A DNA stretch of 8,964 nt from an archaeon (GCA_024409165.1 JAKSUE010000040.1:1-8964); one strand, 5' to 3'. Counted from the stretch's first letter, positions 1-7,458 are shown. The notes: generated from the letters alone by a model not told the origin. Translations and numbers: made by a program.

Positions 1-3000
1 TAGATTTTACCATCACATTCAATACCTAAGATGTATTTACCAGGGTTTTCATCATCTACAATAGCTAAATCTACTCTGAAACCTGCACAACCAATCTTTT
101 TATGAACTGTATATCCTTTATTGACTAAGAATTTGTATATCGCATCTTCAAATGGAGAATCATCTATGTCTTCTTCTATTGGTTTATTGAGTTGGATGTT
201 TTCAGCATATTCAAGGAAGTTTCTGAGTGATTTGACTCCAAATGGAGGGTTTGCTGTGAGATGCATATCATGTGCTCTGAAGTTAGCAAATACTACACAT
301 TTTTCTCTTGCTCTTGTAACAAGAACATTTAGACGTCTTTCTCCTCCGTCTTGGTTTAATGGACCGAAGTTAAGGGACATTTTACCTTCTGTGTCATATC
401 CATAACCTACACTGATTAAGATAACGTCTCTTTCATCTCCTTGAATGGTTTCAAGGTTTTTAACAAAGAATCTTTCTGGTTTTTTCTCAGAGAATAATGG
501 TTCAAATTCAGGATGTAATTTTCTTTCCATTTCTAATTCTTCAAGAATTGCATTCTTTTGAGCTACAGAGAATGTTCCAACACCTAAACTCTTTTTATCA
601 CCATATTTATCAAAATGTTGGAAGATTGCTTTAACAACATCTTTTGCTTCTTTAGGGTTTGCAGAGCTGTTTCCTCTGTGATATGCAGTATTAGGATTAT
701 AGTGGAATTTAAGACCTAATTCTGGGTCATTTCTTGAAGGTGATGGATAAACAAGTAGTTCATTATCATAGAATTCTCTATTTGAGATATTAATAAGTGA
801 CTCATGACGGCTTCTGTAGTGCCATTTAAGCATTTTGACAGGGAATGATAATTTACATAAGTGAAGGATACTTTCCATATCTAAAGCTGTCGCTACTTCT
901 TCTCCACTTTCAGCATCTGTCATTTGATCAAAGAAGCTTGTAGGTGGTAATTGTTGGGTGTCTCCCATAACAACAGCTGTTTTACCTCTCATAAATGCAC
1001 CTAATGCATCTTGAGGTTTTACTTGACTTGCTTCGTCAAAAATAACTACATCAAATTGTAATTTAGGGTTAGTAGGGTCTAAATATTGTGCAATTGAGAG
1101 TGGACTCATCATAAATACAGGTTTTATCTTTTTAATAGTGTTTCCTGTTTTTTCTAAGAGAGTTCTGACTGGTAAGTGTCCACTTTTTCTTGTGAATTCA
1201 CCTGCTAAAACATTAGCTTCAGGGTCATCAGCTCCACCATAAATTTTAGGGATTTGACTATTTAATTTATTAAATATTCTTTTTCTATTTAAATTAATAA
1301 TCTTTCTATCTAAGTCTCTAAACTCTTTAATACGGTTTTCATGTAATTCTCCAATAAATGTAGCTAAGGTATCATTTTGAGCAAATACAATATTTAATAT
1401 ACTATCTGCAAAGTTACCTAAAACTAATGATTTAATCTCATCTTTTTTAATATTTCTTTTCTCAATTGTTCTAACAAAAATATGAGCAGGAGTATTCATA
1501 CATGCTTTTTTAGTATTAGAATATTGTGACCAAAGATGTAAACTTGATAATTGACCTTTCCATTTGTTTAATTGAGCTTCCCAACTATCAAATGGAACAT
1601 TTTCAGTTTCATGTTTAAATATTAATTTACTTCTTGGATTTAACTTAGATTCAAGAGATCTGAGACTTTTATAGAATTTATTTCCTTCTTCTAAATAATC
1701 TCTTGCATCGTTAGCAATATTAATTACAAATAAATCTTTAGTTAATAAATTAACAGTAGTCTCACTAAATGTACCATTACTTAAGAGATATGTGAATTTA
1801 TTCATCCAATTAGCTAATTCTTTTAACTCATCAATATTTGCTTTAGTACTCCATAATTTACCAAAGTAACGACTACCAAGTCTTTGATTATCTACTAAAG
1901 CTTGTCTAACTTTTATATTTTCTCTTACATTAACTAAATCTCTTAAAACTTCACTATCACTTGGAACATTTCCTTTATAAAGCATAGCAAGTTCATTTTT
2001 ATAAGGATTATTTCCAAATAAACGGAATTTTTTAGAAGATTCCTTCTTAATATTAAAAATTAAATTATCTAAATCTGTGACAAGAATATTATCTGTGAAT
2101 TTATCAAATAAATTAGCTGTTTTTTGGTATTTTTCTAAGAAATTAATTAATTCAAAAGCTTTATTTGGATTTTCATACCATTCTTTATTAAGTAAAATAG
2201 AACTATCAACAAATCTTGCATTACTTGTATTTAAGAGTTTTAAAGCTTCAACTGAATCTTCATATTCTTTTAAAGTATTTGGAGCTTTAATTCCATATAT
2301 CTCATTAACAGTAGCTATTTCAAATTTAAATTGATTTAATGAATCTAAAGTATCACGAATTAAGAACTCAATTTCTCTTAAATCTCCTGGAAGTAAACTT
2401 TTAGGATTACAGAAATTCCAAGGATTATTATTAGATATTGTACTGTATAATTCAGATACATTCTCAAGTGAGATAATCATATCATCTAAATCTTTTAATG
2501 AAACATCTTGAGGATTATCAAATCTAACTAAAGGTAAAATCTTATTATTTCTTGCAAAATACTCTTCAGCAGACTCTTTCATACCATATAATTCAAATGC
2601 AGATAAATTTACATTATATAATGGTTCATGAATAACTTCAGCATAAGCATCAAGTTGGTCTCTTAAATTCTCAAGTTTTCTAAGAGTTTGATCAAGTTTT
2701 AAATCATTAGTAGCTCTAACATTAGTAGCTTTTTGAAGTTCTTTTAAGAGTTTCTTACGTCTTGTTTTATGAGAATGTAACTCTAAAACAAATTTTCCAA
2801 GACCTACACTATCTAATCTGCTTTTTACAACTTCTAAAGCAGCCATCTTTTCACTTACAAAAAGTACAGTTTTACCTTCTGCAATAAGTTCAGCTATTAA
2901 GTTTACAATAGTTTGTGATTTACCAGTTCCAGGAGGTCCTTCTACAACTAAATTATGACCTGCTTTAACATTTTCAATAACAGCTATTTGTGAAGAATCT

Positions 3001-3899
3001 GCATCTAAAACTTGATACATTGTCTTATAATGAAGTTTCTCATCAATATCTTCTTCTTTAAATGTATCTTCATAAATATTCTTTTTAGGATTAAAAATAG
3101 CTTCAATAAGCTCATTTTTAGTTAAATCTACATCTTCATTCCAACTTTCAGGATTAAGGTCGTTATACATTACAAATTTAGTAAATGAGAAGAATCCTAA
3201 AGCTACATTTGAATTAACATCCCAATTTTTAAATCTTGAAATTGATTTCTTTACAGATTGTAAATACTGATTTACACCTTCAATATAAGAAACTGCTTCA
3301 AATTTAGGAATTTCAATACCTTCTTCACGAAGTTTAGCTTCAAGAGATATATTGTGTTGTAAATCCTCACCAGTCCAAGAAATAGAAAATGAATTTCCAA
3401 CTTTTTTACGTTCAATTTCAACAGGAATAAGAATAAGAGGAGCTAAATTCTTTTGTTTAGGTTTCTTATTATCATACCATTCAACAAAACCACAAGCAAT
3501 ATAAAGAATGTTATAACCTTGCTCTTGTACCATAGTCTTAGCTTGTTGATCTATGTAAAAAAGTCTTTTTTGAAGTTCACTTGGTGATAAATCTGCTTTT
3601 AAACTCTTATCTCCTTCAATATTAGAGAAAATATCTTTAGTTTGTGAAATAAAAGCATGAGCTCTTGATATTTTATCTTGACTTTCTTTCTTATTAGGAG
3701 TAAAATGCATCTTCTTATTTTCTAAAACAAGAGTTTTATAAACATTAGATGGAGTTTGATTAATAATACTTAAAGTTTTATTTCTTGATTTAAAATTAAG
3801 TAAAGGGTTTCTTAAAGTTAAATCTAAGAGTTGTTTTCTAAGATTCTTAAACTCCTTTTCTATTTTTTTATTTGATGCAGATGATGTTTTAAATTGCAT
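1..3899 (-). CDS. DUF4011 / SF1 helicase / Vsr-like endonuclease, C-terminus cut by window edge
   Basis: The first 1299 codons are present and read open from ATG at 3899 to the window edge. The N-terminus carries the DUF4011 hallmark (LLDLTLRNPLLNF, about residues 25-37). A COG1112-type superfamily 1 helicase follows: Walker A GPPGTGKS at 321-328, motif Ia LFVSEKMAALE near 346-356, Walker B FDEASQ with D955-E956, GDTQQLPP at 979-986, WHYRSRH from 1026, ETIQGDERD from 1150 and RRLNVLVTRARE from 1188. About 500 residues of helical, strongly AT-biased sequence separate motifs Ia and II. A PD-(D/E)XK nuclease of the Vsr/MTES_1575 type follows: SPFED with E1251, RVDLAI with D1277, and IECDG with E1294 and D1296, where the window ends. 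All key residues seen are intact. By family, it should be an ATP-driven nucleic-acid translocase and nuclease. The layout matches Hhe-type anti-phage proteins; a repair role is the alternative. A weak ribosome site (AAAGGGAT) precedes the ATG. Confidence 0.93.
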   Translation of the reverse strand, partial: MQFKTSSASNKKIEKEFKNLRKQLLDLTLRNPLLNFKSRNKTLSIINQTPSNVYKTLVLENKKMHFTPNKKESQDKISRAHAFISQTKDIFSNIEGDKSLKADLSPSELQKRLFYIDQQAKTMVQEQGYNILYIACGFVEWYDNKKPKQKNLAPLILIPVEIERKKVGNSFSISWTGEDLQHNISLEAKLREEGIEIPKFEAVSYIEGVNQYLQSVKKSISRFKNWDVNSNVALGFFSFTKFVMYNDLNPESWNEDVDLTKNELIEAIFNPKKNIYEDTFKEEDIDEKLHYKTMYQVLDADSSQIAVIENVKAGHNLVVEGPPGTGKSQTIVNLIAELIAEGKTVLFVSEKMAALEVVKSRLDSVGLGKFVLELHSHKTRRKKLLKELQKATNVRATNDLKLDQTLRKLENLRDQLDAYAEVIHEPLYNVNLSAFELYGMKESAEEYFARNNKILPLVRFDNPQDVSLKDLDDMIISLENVSELYSTISNNNPWNFCNPKSLLPGDLREIEFLIRDTLDSLNQFKFEIATVNEIYGIKAPNTLKEYEDSVEALKLLNTSNARFVDSSILLNKEWYENPNKAFELINFLEKYQKTANLFDKFTDNILVTDLDNLIFNIKKESSKKFRLFGNNPYKNELAMLYKGNVPSDSEVLRDLVNVRENIKVRQALVDNQRLGSRYFGKLWSTKANIDELKELANWMNKFTYLLSNGTFSETTVNLLTKDLFVINIANDARDYLEEGNKFYKSLRSLESKLNPRSKLIFKHETENVPFDSWEAQLNKWKGQLSSLHLWSQYSNTKKACMNTPAHIFVRTIEKRNIKKDEIKSLVLGNFADSILNIVFAQNDTLATFIGELHENRIKEFRDLDRKIINLNRKRIFNKLNSQIPKIYGGADDPEANVLAGEFTRKSGHLPVRTLLEKTGNTIKKIKPVFMMSPLSIAQYLDPTNPKLQFDVVIFDEASQVKPQDALGAFMRGKTAVVMGDTQQLPPTSFFDQMTDAESGEEVATALDMESILHLCKLSFPVKMLKWHYRSRHESLINISNREFYDNELLVYPSPSRNDPELGLKFHYNPNTAYHRGNSSANPKEAKDVVKAIFQHFDKYGDKKSLGVGTFSVAQKNAILEELEMERKLHPEFEPLFSEKKPERFFVKNLETIQGDERDVILISVGYGYDTEGKMSLNFGPLNQDGGERRLNVLVTRAREKCVVFANFRAHDMHLTANPPFGVKSLRNFLEYAENIQLNKPIEEDIDDSPFEDAIYKFLVNKGYTVHKKIGCAGFRVDLAIVDDENPGKYILGIECDGKI

Positions 3900-3934
3900 T
3901 TTATCCCTTTCTTATATTTAATTTTTATCTTATT

Positions 3935-3968
3935 AATTTCGCAATATATTATAAAATCATACGAAATT
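3935..3968 (-). promoter_or_regulatory. Putative helicase promoter: TATA box framed by an inverted repeat
   Basis: On the minus strand a TATA-like stretch (TTTATAATATA, 3955-3945) lies about 50 nt before the helicase ATG. This would place transcription start near 3924 and give a leader of about 25 nt, enough for the ribosome site. A perfect 7-bp inverted repeat, AATTTCG at 3935-3941 and CGAAATT at 3962-3968, brackets the box with a 20-bp gap. A dimeric regulator bound there could block TBP. The repeat is visible; its use as an operator is inferred. Confidence 0.4.
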
Positions 3969-3971
3969 TGA

Positions 3972-3989
3972 TACATTAATATTTATGTA
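3972..3989. repeat. Near-perfect 18-bp palindrome upstream of the helicase promoter
   Basis: TACATTAATATTTATGTA matches its own reverse complement except for one mismatched pair. It lies immediately upstream, in the sense of helicase transcription, of the inverted repeat that frames the TATA box. It could be a second regulator site. In DNA this rich in A and T such palindromes also arise by chance. Confidence 0.25.
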
Positions 3990-4053
3990 AAGATTAGTTA
4001 ATAAAGTTTTTTAAAAATCGATATTTTATTTAAAAATGTAAAAATAATATTAT

Positions 4054-4086
4054 AAAAAAAGTTAAAATAAGGATAAAATATCCTTA
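4054..4086 (-). terminator. Putative terminator: hairpin followed by T-run
   Basis: TAAGGATA at 4068-4075 and TATCCTTA at 4079-4086 form a perfect 8-bp stem with a 3-nt loop. It holds some of the few G-C pairs in this spacer. Read on the minus strand, TTTTAAC and then seven T residues (4060-4054) follow. This resembles an intrinsic terminator for the peptidase gene, about 113 nt past its stop. Archaeal termination depends mostly on the U-tract, so the hairpin could instead be a regulatory site for the helicase. Confidence 0.4.
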
Positions 4087-4100
4087 ATTAAATAATTTAA

Positions 4101-4190
4101 TAAATAATTACTAAATAATTAATCAATAAGTAATTAATAAGTAATTAATAAGTAATTAATAAATTATTAATAAATTATTAATAAATGATG
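4101..4190. repeat. 11-bp AT tandem repeat array
   Basis: Six head-to-tail 11-bp units fill 4125-4190: AATAAGTAATT three times (from 4125, 4136, 4147), AATAAATTATT twice (from 4158, 4169) and AATAAATGATG (from 4180). Two more degenerate units, TAAATAATTAC and TAAATAATTAA, run 4101-4122, followed by 2 extra bases. The array begins 8 bp beyond the peptidase stop codon. The period is close to one helical turn, so the A/T tracts would be in phase. It may be a bent segment, a binding zone for a chromatin protein, or a slippage product. Confidence 0.75.
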
Positions 4191-4198
4191 TAATAAAC

Positions 4199-5245
4199 TT
4201 ATTCTAAGCTTTCAATAGCTTTAACAATAAGTTCAATAGTACTTTCTACATCATCTAAAGATGCTACACTAACTGTAGTGTGAATGTATCTTGTAGGTAC
4301 AGATAATACACCAGTTGGAATACCTTCTTTAGTTAAATGAATAGAAGTACCGTCGGTAGTTCCACCATCACTTACTTCAAGTTGGTAAGGGATTTCATAT
4401 TTGTCACCTGTGTTGATTAATAAGTCACGGATGACTTTAGGAGTCATAATTCCTCTACCACTTGCATCAATTAAGATAACAGCAGGACCTTTACCACTTA
4501 CAACAGGAGCTTCATCTGGTTTAATTCCAGGGTGATCTCCAGATAAGGTTACATCAAGAGCAAATGCATAATCAGGGTCTAATTTATAAGAAGTTACTCT
4601 TGCACCTTTAAGACCTACTTCTTCTTGGGTAGTTCCTACACCAAATAAAGTAGCTTTAGAGTTTACTCTTTTCATAACTTCTAACATTACATAACAACCA
4701 AGACGGTTATCTAATGCTTTAGCCATTACATAGTTGTTAGGGAATTCTGCAAACCAAGATTTAAAGGTAATTGGGTCTCCAATACTAATCATTTCTTCAG
4801 CTTGTTCTTTATCTTTAGCACCTATATCAATAAACATATCATCTGAAGGAACTACTTTTTTACGTTCTTCAGGTTTAGTAACATGAGGTGGTTTAGAACC
4901 AATTACACCAGTAATATCACCAGTTTTACTGTGAATAGTTACAGTTTGATTCATTAACATCTGATCATTAATTCCACCAATAGTTGAGAATTTAATAAAT
5001 CCTTTATCATCAATGTATCTTACCATCAAACCAATTTCGTCCATATGGGAAGCAAGCATAACTTTAGGGCCATCTTCAGCTCCTTTTTTAGTAGCTATAA
5101 AGTTACCCATTTTATCAATTTCAATATCATCAGCTACATCTTTTAATTCTCTTTCTAAGATAGCTGCAATTTTTTCTTCATGTCCAGAAATACCTGGAGT
5201 CATACAAAGTTCTTCAATTAATTTAATATTATCATTTGAAGCCAT
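4199..5245 (-). CDS. M42 family metallo-aminopeptidase (endoglucanase-like annotation is common)
   Basis: This 348-residue protein is the normal length for family M42. By family it is a cytoplasmic, two-metal aminopeptidase, often assembled as a tetrahedral 12-mer, that trims short peptides. The full active-site set is visible: H67 and D69 in ASHMDEIG, bridging D179 in ALDNRLG, general base E208 and ligand E209 in TTQEEVG, D231 in FALDV, and H322 in RYIHT. The GGTTDG motif lies at 294-299. A PDZ-like insertion probably spans about 75-165. An excellent ribosome site (AAGGTGA, 5256-5250) sits 4 nt before the ATG and fixes the start. The gene is 130 bp downstream of the nucleotidyltransferase and probably has its own promoter. 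Old annotations call this family endo-1,4-beta-glucanase or deblocking aminopeptidase; the motifs support a peptidase. A role in turning over wall or intracellular peptides cannot be distinguished here. Confidence 0.95.
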   Translation of the reverse strand: MASNDNIKLIEELCMTPGISGHEEKIAAILERELKDVADDIEIDKMGNFIATKKGAEDGPKVMLASHMDEIGLMVRYIDDKGFIKFSTIGGINDQMLMNQTVTIHSKTGDITGVIGSKPPHVTKPEERKKVVPSDDMFIDIGAKDKEQAEEMISIGDPITFKSWFAEFPNNYVMAKALDNRLGCYVMLEVMKRVNSKATLFGVGTTQEEVGLKGARVTSYKLDPDYAFALDVTLSGDHPGIKPDEAPVVSGKGPAVILIDASGRGIMTPKVIRDLLINTGDKYEIPYQLEVSDGGTTDGTSIHLTKEGIPTGVLSVPTRYIHTTVSVASLDDVESTIELIVKAIESLE

Positions 5246-5350
5246 AATTTCACCTTGTTTACTTGTATTTTTATTTGTATTTTTTAGTATTTATTATTTA
5301 ATATTATAGTTTTAGACAGTACATAAATAGAGTAATAGATTATAAGAATT

Positions 5351-5366
5351 ATATAAATTATATAAA
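5351..5366 (-). promoter_or_regulatory. Candidate TATA box for the M42 peptidase gene
   Basis: On the minus strand two overlapping TATA-like elements, TTTATATAA (5366-5358) and TTTATAT (5357-5351), begin 9 nt past the nucleotidyltransferase stop. They match the archaeal TATA consensus better than the rest of this spacer. The leader would be about 85-90 nt. The spacer is AT-rich throughout, so chance matches are likely. Confidence 0.3.
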
Positions 5367-5375
5367 GTATATAGA

Positions 5376-6044
5376 TTATAAAATTGATTTATATTCATCG
5401 TAATGATTAATATTAATAAGTTCAATAGAATCTATTTCTTCTACTCCATAAAATTCAAAACCATCTGCAAATATTCTTCTTAAAATAGGATTTAAATTAT
5501 CATTTTCTCCATCAAGATAATCAATTAAACTTAATCTTGATGCTGCAAATGGCATTCCTAATCCTTCAGCTGTGTCTAAAATACCAGTTTTACGTCTTCT
5601 GAGGATAGAAATAGTTTTTTCTGGATTATTTGAGTTTAATATATAATCTAAGATGTTTTTAAAAGTAGTTGTGGTGACTGTTGGTTGGTCACCTGTTACA
5701 CATAAGACAATATCAGAGTCTGTATTTTTAAGACCATTTAATAAAGAAACTGATAGACCTACATCAATAGGATTGTTTTTTACAATTTTAATACGAGGGT
5801 CTTTTATTTTGTTTATGTGTGGAATTATTTCATCACTATAATGACCAAGTACTATAATACATTGGTCTATATTTGATATACTTAATACATTATTGATAGT
5901 AGTTTCGATAATAGTTTCACTATATTTATTTGAATTTAAAGGAAGTGTTAATTTATTCTGCAATGGAATATTAAGATTTTCTTGATCTTTTCTCATTCTG
6001 GAGTTTTTTCCAGCAGCAGTTATAATAGCTGAAACTTTCACCAT
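5376..6044 (-). CDS. MobA/MocA-like nucleotidyltransferase
   Basis: This 222-residue protein has the NTP-transferase (GT-A-like) fold signatures: ITAAGKNSRM at 8-17 for the nucleotide phosphates, a candidate lysine K31, NNPIDVGLSVSLLNGL at 90-105 as in MobA/MocA enzymes, metal-binding GDQP at 118-121 (D119), and ININHYDEY at 210-218 matching the N-x-N-x-P-E-[DE] end of MobA. Such enzymes move a nucleotide monophosphate from NTP to a phosphorylated acceptor. The acceptor cannot be read from the sequence. The gap between the AAG loop and K31 is longer than usual by roughly nine residues, which argues against an ordinary molybdenum-cofactor enzyme. AAAGGTG lies 5 nt before the ATG. The gene lies 101 bp downstream of the VanW-like gene, in a Mur ligase context, so a nucleotide-activated cell-wall precursor is a reasonable inference. 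Molybdopterin, cobinamide or sugar-phosphate nucleotidyl transfer remain alternatives. Confidence 0.85.
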   Translation of the reverse strand: MVKVSAIITAAGKNSRMRKDQENLNIPLQNKLTLPLNSNKYSETIIETTINNVLSISNIDQCIIVLGHYSDEIIPHINKIKDPRIKIVKNNPIDVGLSVSLLNGLKNTDSDIVLCVTGDQPTVTTTTFKNILDYILNSNNPEKTISILRRRKTGILDTAEGLGMPFAASRLSLIDYLDGENDNLNPILRRIFADGFEFYGVEEIDSIELININHYDEYKSIL

Positions 6045-6082
6045 AACTACACCTTTAATGTATTTTTAATTTTAACAGTTGT

Positions 6083-6145
6083 ATTAATAAATAGTGGATT
6101 AATAAATTAATAGATTAATAACTTAGTATATTAATGAATTAAATA
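6083..6145. repeat. Four imperfect 15-16-bp AT repeats in the spacer
   Basis: ATTAATAA recurs at 6083, 6098 and 6114, with the variant ATTAATGA at 6130, giving a period of 15-16 bp. The repeats fill most of the 101-bp gap between the VanW-like gene's stop and the nucleotidyltransferase's ribosome site. They could hold the terminator of one gene and the TATA region of the next (CTATTTATTAATA on the minus strand, near 6082-6094). Low sequence complexity weakens any stronger claim. Confidence 0.5.
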
Positions 6146-7345
6146 TTATTGTGGTATTAATGCTATTACTTTACAATAAATAGCCATACCAGTTCCACTA
6201 CCTTCAGTACTCATTATGATTTTAATAGGATAATCATAAGTATTTGTTATTTTAATTCCTGTAGTTGGACTGTAACCGAATAATACAGCATCTTCACCAG
6301 AATCCATACCTACAGGTAATGGGATACCTAATGCCATTACAGCATTTCTTAAAGCTCTTGCTGATGGACATACTCCGTGAGTAGCAGAACCTCCTTCAGC
6401 TTCAGCATCTTTAACAGCTGTAAAACCAATTCCATCTCTACCACAAGCAGTGGCATTAACTGGAATTATAGTACCATTCCATCCTTTAACAAATTCTTTA
6501 GCATTATATTCTCTGTTATCATTACCATATTCAGAGTGGTCTCCTAAGTAAGTGTAAGTATCAGCAACAACTACTTCTTTACAATTACATTGGTAAATCA
6601 TTACAGGAGAACCTCCTGGGTATTTTTTAGAGTATTTATAAGCTTCTGGGAATTTTTCGATGAGTAATTCAGGTTCAATATATTTTCTTCCATCATTAAT
6701 TCCAGCAAGACAATATTGTAAATTATATTTAGAACCAACAACTGAATATTTGTCATACCATTCTTTTATAGCATCTCCACTAGCGATGTAATCTTCATCA
6801 ATAGTATCATTACTAATATCACTACCTGCAATATGATCAACAGTTTTATTAGTTCTAAGGTTAATAAGGTCAATACCATCATCAGTTCTTATTGCTTGGA
6901 TGTATGGATCAGTATATCCCCAAACAAAATCTTGAGGAGCATGTACAAAGATTTTGTTATTTTTAAATTCAATATAACCTGGACCATCAAAGTCAGCAAC
7001 TAAACCTTCTTCAGTTACATTTCCATAAACAAACTCTTTTGCAGGAGCAGGTACCGCACCTGTAGTTATAGAGAACATACTACCTAAAAAGTCTTTTTGT
7101 TGAATTTGTGCAACTAAGAATCCAAGGTTAGTAACTATAGGGAATTTATCAACTTTACTATTATCTATAATTTCATCTCCTGCAAAAACAGTAGTTCCAT
7201 CTGAATATTTAGATATTTTTTTAATATCAACAGAATTTGAAACATTATTTTCTGCAAAAGAAAATTGTGCAAGTACAAGTAAAATTACAATTAATGCAAT
7301 AAATATATAAAATGATTTTCTTTTGAATAAGCTTCTTGAGCTCAC
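6146..7345 (-). CDS. Exported protein with C-terminal VanW-like domain
   Basis: The 399-residue product starts with GTG: an in-frame TAA directly precedes it and AGGA lies about 11 nt upstream. Basic residues (R4, K8, R9, K10) and a hydrophobic helix at 11-30 ending in FSFA form a signal peptide or anchor, so the rest should lie outside the membrane. Residues 318-378 resemble the VanW family: GGSATHGVC with C326, then ALRNAVMALGI, then GEDAVLFG with D352, then KITNTYDYPIKI. VanW proteins typically show GGGxCQ, LxNA, GxDATV and FxNNTxxPI in that order and spacing. The stretch from 31 to 317 is not recognised. Six cysteines (C212, C253, C255, C301, C326, C391) and six N-glycosylation sequons (N34, N109, N166, N179, N290, N297) suit an extracellular protein. 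The gene sits 136 bp downstream of a Mur ligase, so a role at the cell wall is likely; its activity is unknown. Confidence 0.85.
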   Translation of the reverse strand: MSSRSLFKRKSFYIFIALIVILLVLAQFSFAENNVSNSVDIKKISKYSDGTTVFAGDEIIDNSKVDKFPIVTNLGFLVAQIQQKDFLGSMFSITTGAVPAPAKEFVYGNVTEEGLVADFDGPGYIEFKNNKIFVHAPQDFVWGYTDPYIQAIRTDDGIDLINLRTNKTVDHIAGSDISNDTIDEDYIASGDAIKEWYDKYSVVGSKYNLQYCLAGINDGRKYIEPELLIEKFPEAYKYSKKYPGGSPVMIYQCNCKEVVVADTYTYLGDHSEYGNDNREYNAKEFVKGWNGTIIPVNATACGRDGIGFTAVKDAEAEGGSATHGVCPSARALRNAVMALGIPLPVGMDSGEDAVLFGYSPTTGIKITNTYDYPIKIIMSTEGSGTGMAIYCKVIALIPQ

Positions 7346-7443
7346 TTAAACACACTTCCTATTGTGAATTAATAATTTTATAAGTATTAGTTATTTAGTT
7401 TAAATTGTTTATTTATTAATTTGAGTTAAATTTTTGGTTATTT

Positions 7444-7458
7444 TAACTATTTTAGTTA
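7444..7458 (-). other. Small perfect hairpin 3' of the Mur ligase gene
   Basis: TAACTA at 7444-7449 and TAGTTA at 7453-7458 form a 6-bp stem with a 3-nt loop, 23 nt past the Mur ligase stop. No T-run follows on the minus strand, so it is a poor intrinsic terminator. The adjacent TTAGTTATTTA at 7452-7462 recurs at 7387-7397. It may be an RNA 3'-end structure or chance. Confidence 0.25.

Noticed and set aside
121..405. Plus-strand open frame of 94 codons
   Set aside because: It lies opposite the helicase motif VI and nuclease coding region, whose minus-strand frame has clear conserved motifs; no ribosome site or family resemblance.
2077..2334. Plus-strand open frame of 85 codons
   Set aside because: It is antisense to the AT-rich middle of the helicase, with composition expected from the reverse complement of Leu/Asn/Lys-rich coding DNA.
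4101..4190. CRISPR-like array
   Set aside because: The units are 11 bp with no unique spacers between them, so this is a simple tandem repeat.
5013..5309. Plus-strand open frame of 98 codons with a hydrophobic tail
   Set aside because: It is antisense to the start of the M42 peptidase and its ribosome site; the hydrophobic tail is just T-rich spacer translated.
5653..5841. Plus-strand open frame of 62 codons
   Set aside because: It is antisense to the core of the nucleotidyltransferase, including the GDQP motif.
5376..6044. Annotation as molybdenum cofactor cytidylyltransferase or guanylyltransferase
   Set aside because: The fold motifs fit the superfamily, but the long insertion before K31 and the wall-related neighbours give no support for a molybdopterin acceptor.
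7376..7383. TATA box (TTATAAAA, minus strand) for the VanW-like gene
   Set aside because: It would place transcription start about 10 nt before the GTG, within or past the ribosome site, so the placement does not fit well; not listed as a feature.
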